From NCBI GenBank assembly GCA_030916665.1, contig JAUPWC010000606.1, positions 1 through 6,893 on the forward strand: a stretch of DNA of 6,893 bases. Direction: 5' to 3'. The DNA comes from Verrucomicrobiota bacterium. GTDB taxonomy: Bacteria; Verrucomicrobiota; Verrucomicrobiia; Opitutales; Opitutaceae. Each line of letters starts with the position of its first letter. The first letter of the stretch is position 1. Shown in pieces: positions 6,081-6,893 of the stretch. The notes below the pieces were generated by a model. It did not search any database. It was not told the origin of the DNA and saw nothing but the letters and a program-made list of their open reading frames with translations. Both the position numbers and the translations under genes were made by a program.

Positions 6081-6893
6081 CTACTTCAGCGAGGCGGCGA
6101 GCGCGCGCAGGCGGGGCCACTGGGCCTCGGGGATGCTGGCGCCGAGGTGCTGGACGCACTCTCCGCCGAGGGCGGAGCCGAGGGCGCCGGCGGAGGCAAG
6201 GGACTTGCCACGGAGCCAGCCGTGGAGGAAGCCACCGGCCCAGGCGTCGCCCGCGCCGGTGGTGTCGGCGACGCGCGCGACCTTCACCGGGGCGATGCGG
6301 TGCAGCTCGGAGCCCTTGGCGACCCAGGCGCCGTCCTTGCCGATCTTGACGGCGGCGATGCCGCCGAAGGCCGCGATCTCGCGGGCGTAGGTGTCGTAGC
6401 CGGCGTCTTTCTGGAAGAGGGCCTTGGCTTCGTCCTCGTTGGCGAAGACGACGTCCACGCCCTGCTTGAGTTGCCCGAGAATCCAGTCGCGGGCGACGTT
6501 GACGACCTCGAAGGAGGAAAGCTCAAGGCTGATCGTGCAGCCGGCAGCGCGGGCGGTGGCGGCGACCTTCTCGGCGAGGGCGGGGTTGAAGAGCAGATAG
6601 CCCTCGATGTGCGCGTGCTTGGCGCCGCGGAAATCGTCCACGCTGATCTGGTCGGGGCTGAGCGTCATCGCGGCGCCGAGGTGCGTGCGCATCGTGCGCT
6701 GGCCGTCGGTCGTGACCATGGACAGGCAGCGGCCGTGGGGGAGGTTGGTGCGCTTGAAACGGGAGCCGTCGCCGCCGGCGGCCGTGAAGTTGACGCGGTA
6801 GTCCTCGCCGGTCTTGTCGGTGCCGGTCATGCCCACGAAGGTCGTGCTCAGCCCGAGCTTGGTGGCGCCGAGCACGGCGTTGGCGGCCGAGCC
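6081..6893 (-). CDS. PfkB-family kinase, adenosine kinase-like (N-terminus beyond window)
   Basis: A ribokinase/PfkB-family sugar or nucleoside kinase, cytoplasmic, transferring phosphate from ATP. The visible 270 residues begin GSAANAVLGATKLGL, the end of the first PfkB substrate-binding signature (usually preceded by another Gly), so perhaps 50-60 N-terminal residues lie outside the window. Further landmarks are GMTGTDKTGEDY (about 21-32), the DGQRTMRTHLGAA segment (about 63-75), ANEDEAK (151-157) matching the conserved N-x-x-E metal/phosphate motif, and DTTGAGDAWAGGF (210-222), the second PfkB signature with catalytic Asp216. The TMRTHLGA segment and the first signature resemble bacterial proteins annotated as adenosine kinase, but ribose, fructose or another nucleoside cannot be excluded. 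A GTG at 6873-6875 could be mistaken for the start; the frame clearly continues upstream. The stop is followed by a palindromic element. Confidence 0.88.
   Translation of the reverse strand, partial: GSAANAVLGATKLGLSTTFVGMTGTDKTGEDYRVNFTAAGGDGSRFKRTNLPHGRCLSMVTTDGQRTMRTHLGAAMTLSPDQISVDDFRGAKHAHIEGYLLFNPALAEKVAATARAAGCTISLELSSFEVVNVARDWILGQLKQGVDVVFANEDEAKALFQKDAGYDTYAREIAAFGGIAAVKIGKDGAWVAKGSELHRIAPVKVARVADTTGAGDAWAGGFLHGWLRGKSLASAGALGSALGGECVQHLGASIPEAQWPRLRALAASLK

Overview
This GC-rich window looks like a chromosomal housekeeping and accessory stretch of a member of the Verrucomicrobiota, probably an Opitutaceae-type bacterium. That placement is an inference from base composition, from protein style and from short palindromic repeats scattered between genes. 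No marker gene here fixes the taxonomy.

Layout, left to right. (1) Two tandem SLC13/DASS-family permeases lie on the minus strand. The upstream one is complete (131-1918) and has two TrkA-C-like cytosolic domains. Only the first 25 codons of the second are inside the window (1-75), and they clearly match the start of the first. (2) Diverging from them is cysK (2086-3066, plus), followed by a strong intrinsic terminator. (3) A class I/II PLP aminotransferase of the YbdL/kynurenine-aminotransferase type (3288-4442, minus) converges on cysK. It is bracketed by two copies of an 83-bp inverted-repeat element. (4) Two small paralogous exported proteins of unknown function (4700-5248 and 5415-5954, minus) are separated by a 90-bp repeat that can fold as a cloverleaf. 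(5) A PfkB-family kinase, probably adenosine-kinase-like (6081-6893, minus), is cut by the right edge. Between it and the second small gene is another compact palindromic element that can fold as a three-way junction. No gene-free stretch exceeds 300 bases.

How the parts may work together. The SLC13 pair, cysK and the aminotransferase fit a loose sulfur/amino-acid theme: sulfate-type anion uptake, cysteine synthesis and methionine or aromatic amino-acid transamination. Only cysK's function is secure; the link is an inference from adjacency and from known members of these families. The two small exported proteins are recognisable only as relatives of each other.

I did not find a convincing new multi-gene system such as a defence, secretion or biosynthetic locus. 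The most unusual content is non-coding: several REP-like palindromic elements built from one shared roughly 29-nt unit placed head-to-head or tail-to-tail, plus a structurally similar but sequence-unrelated element. The lineage-specific exported protein pair is the other item worth following.
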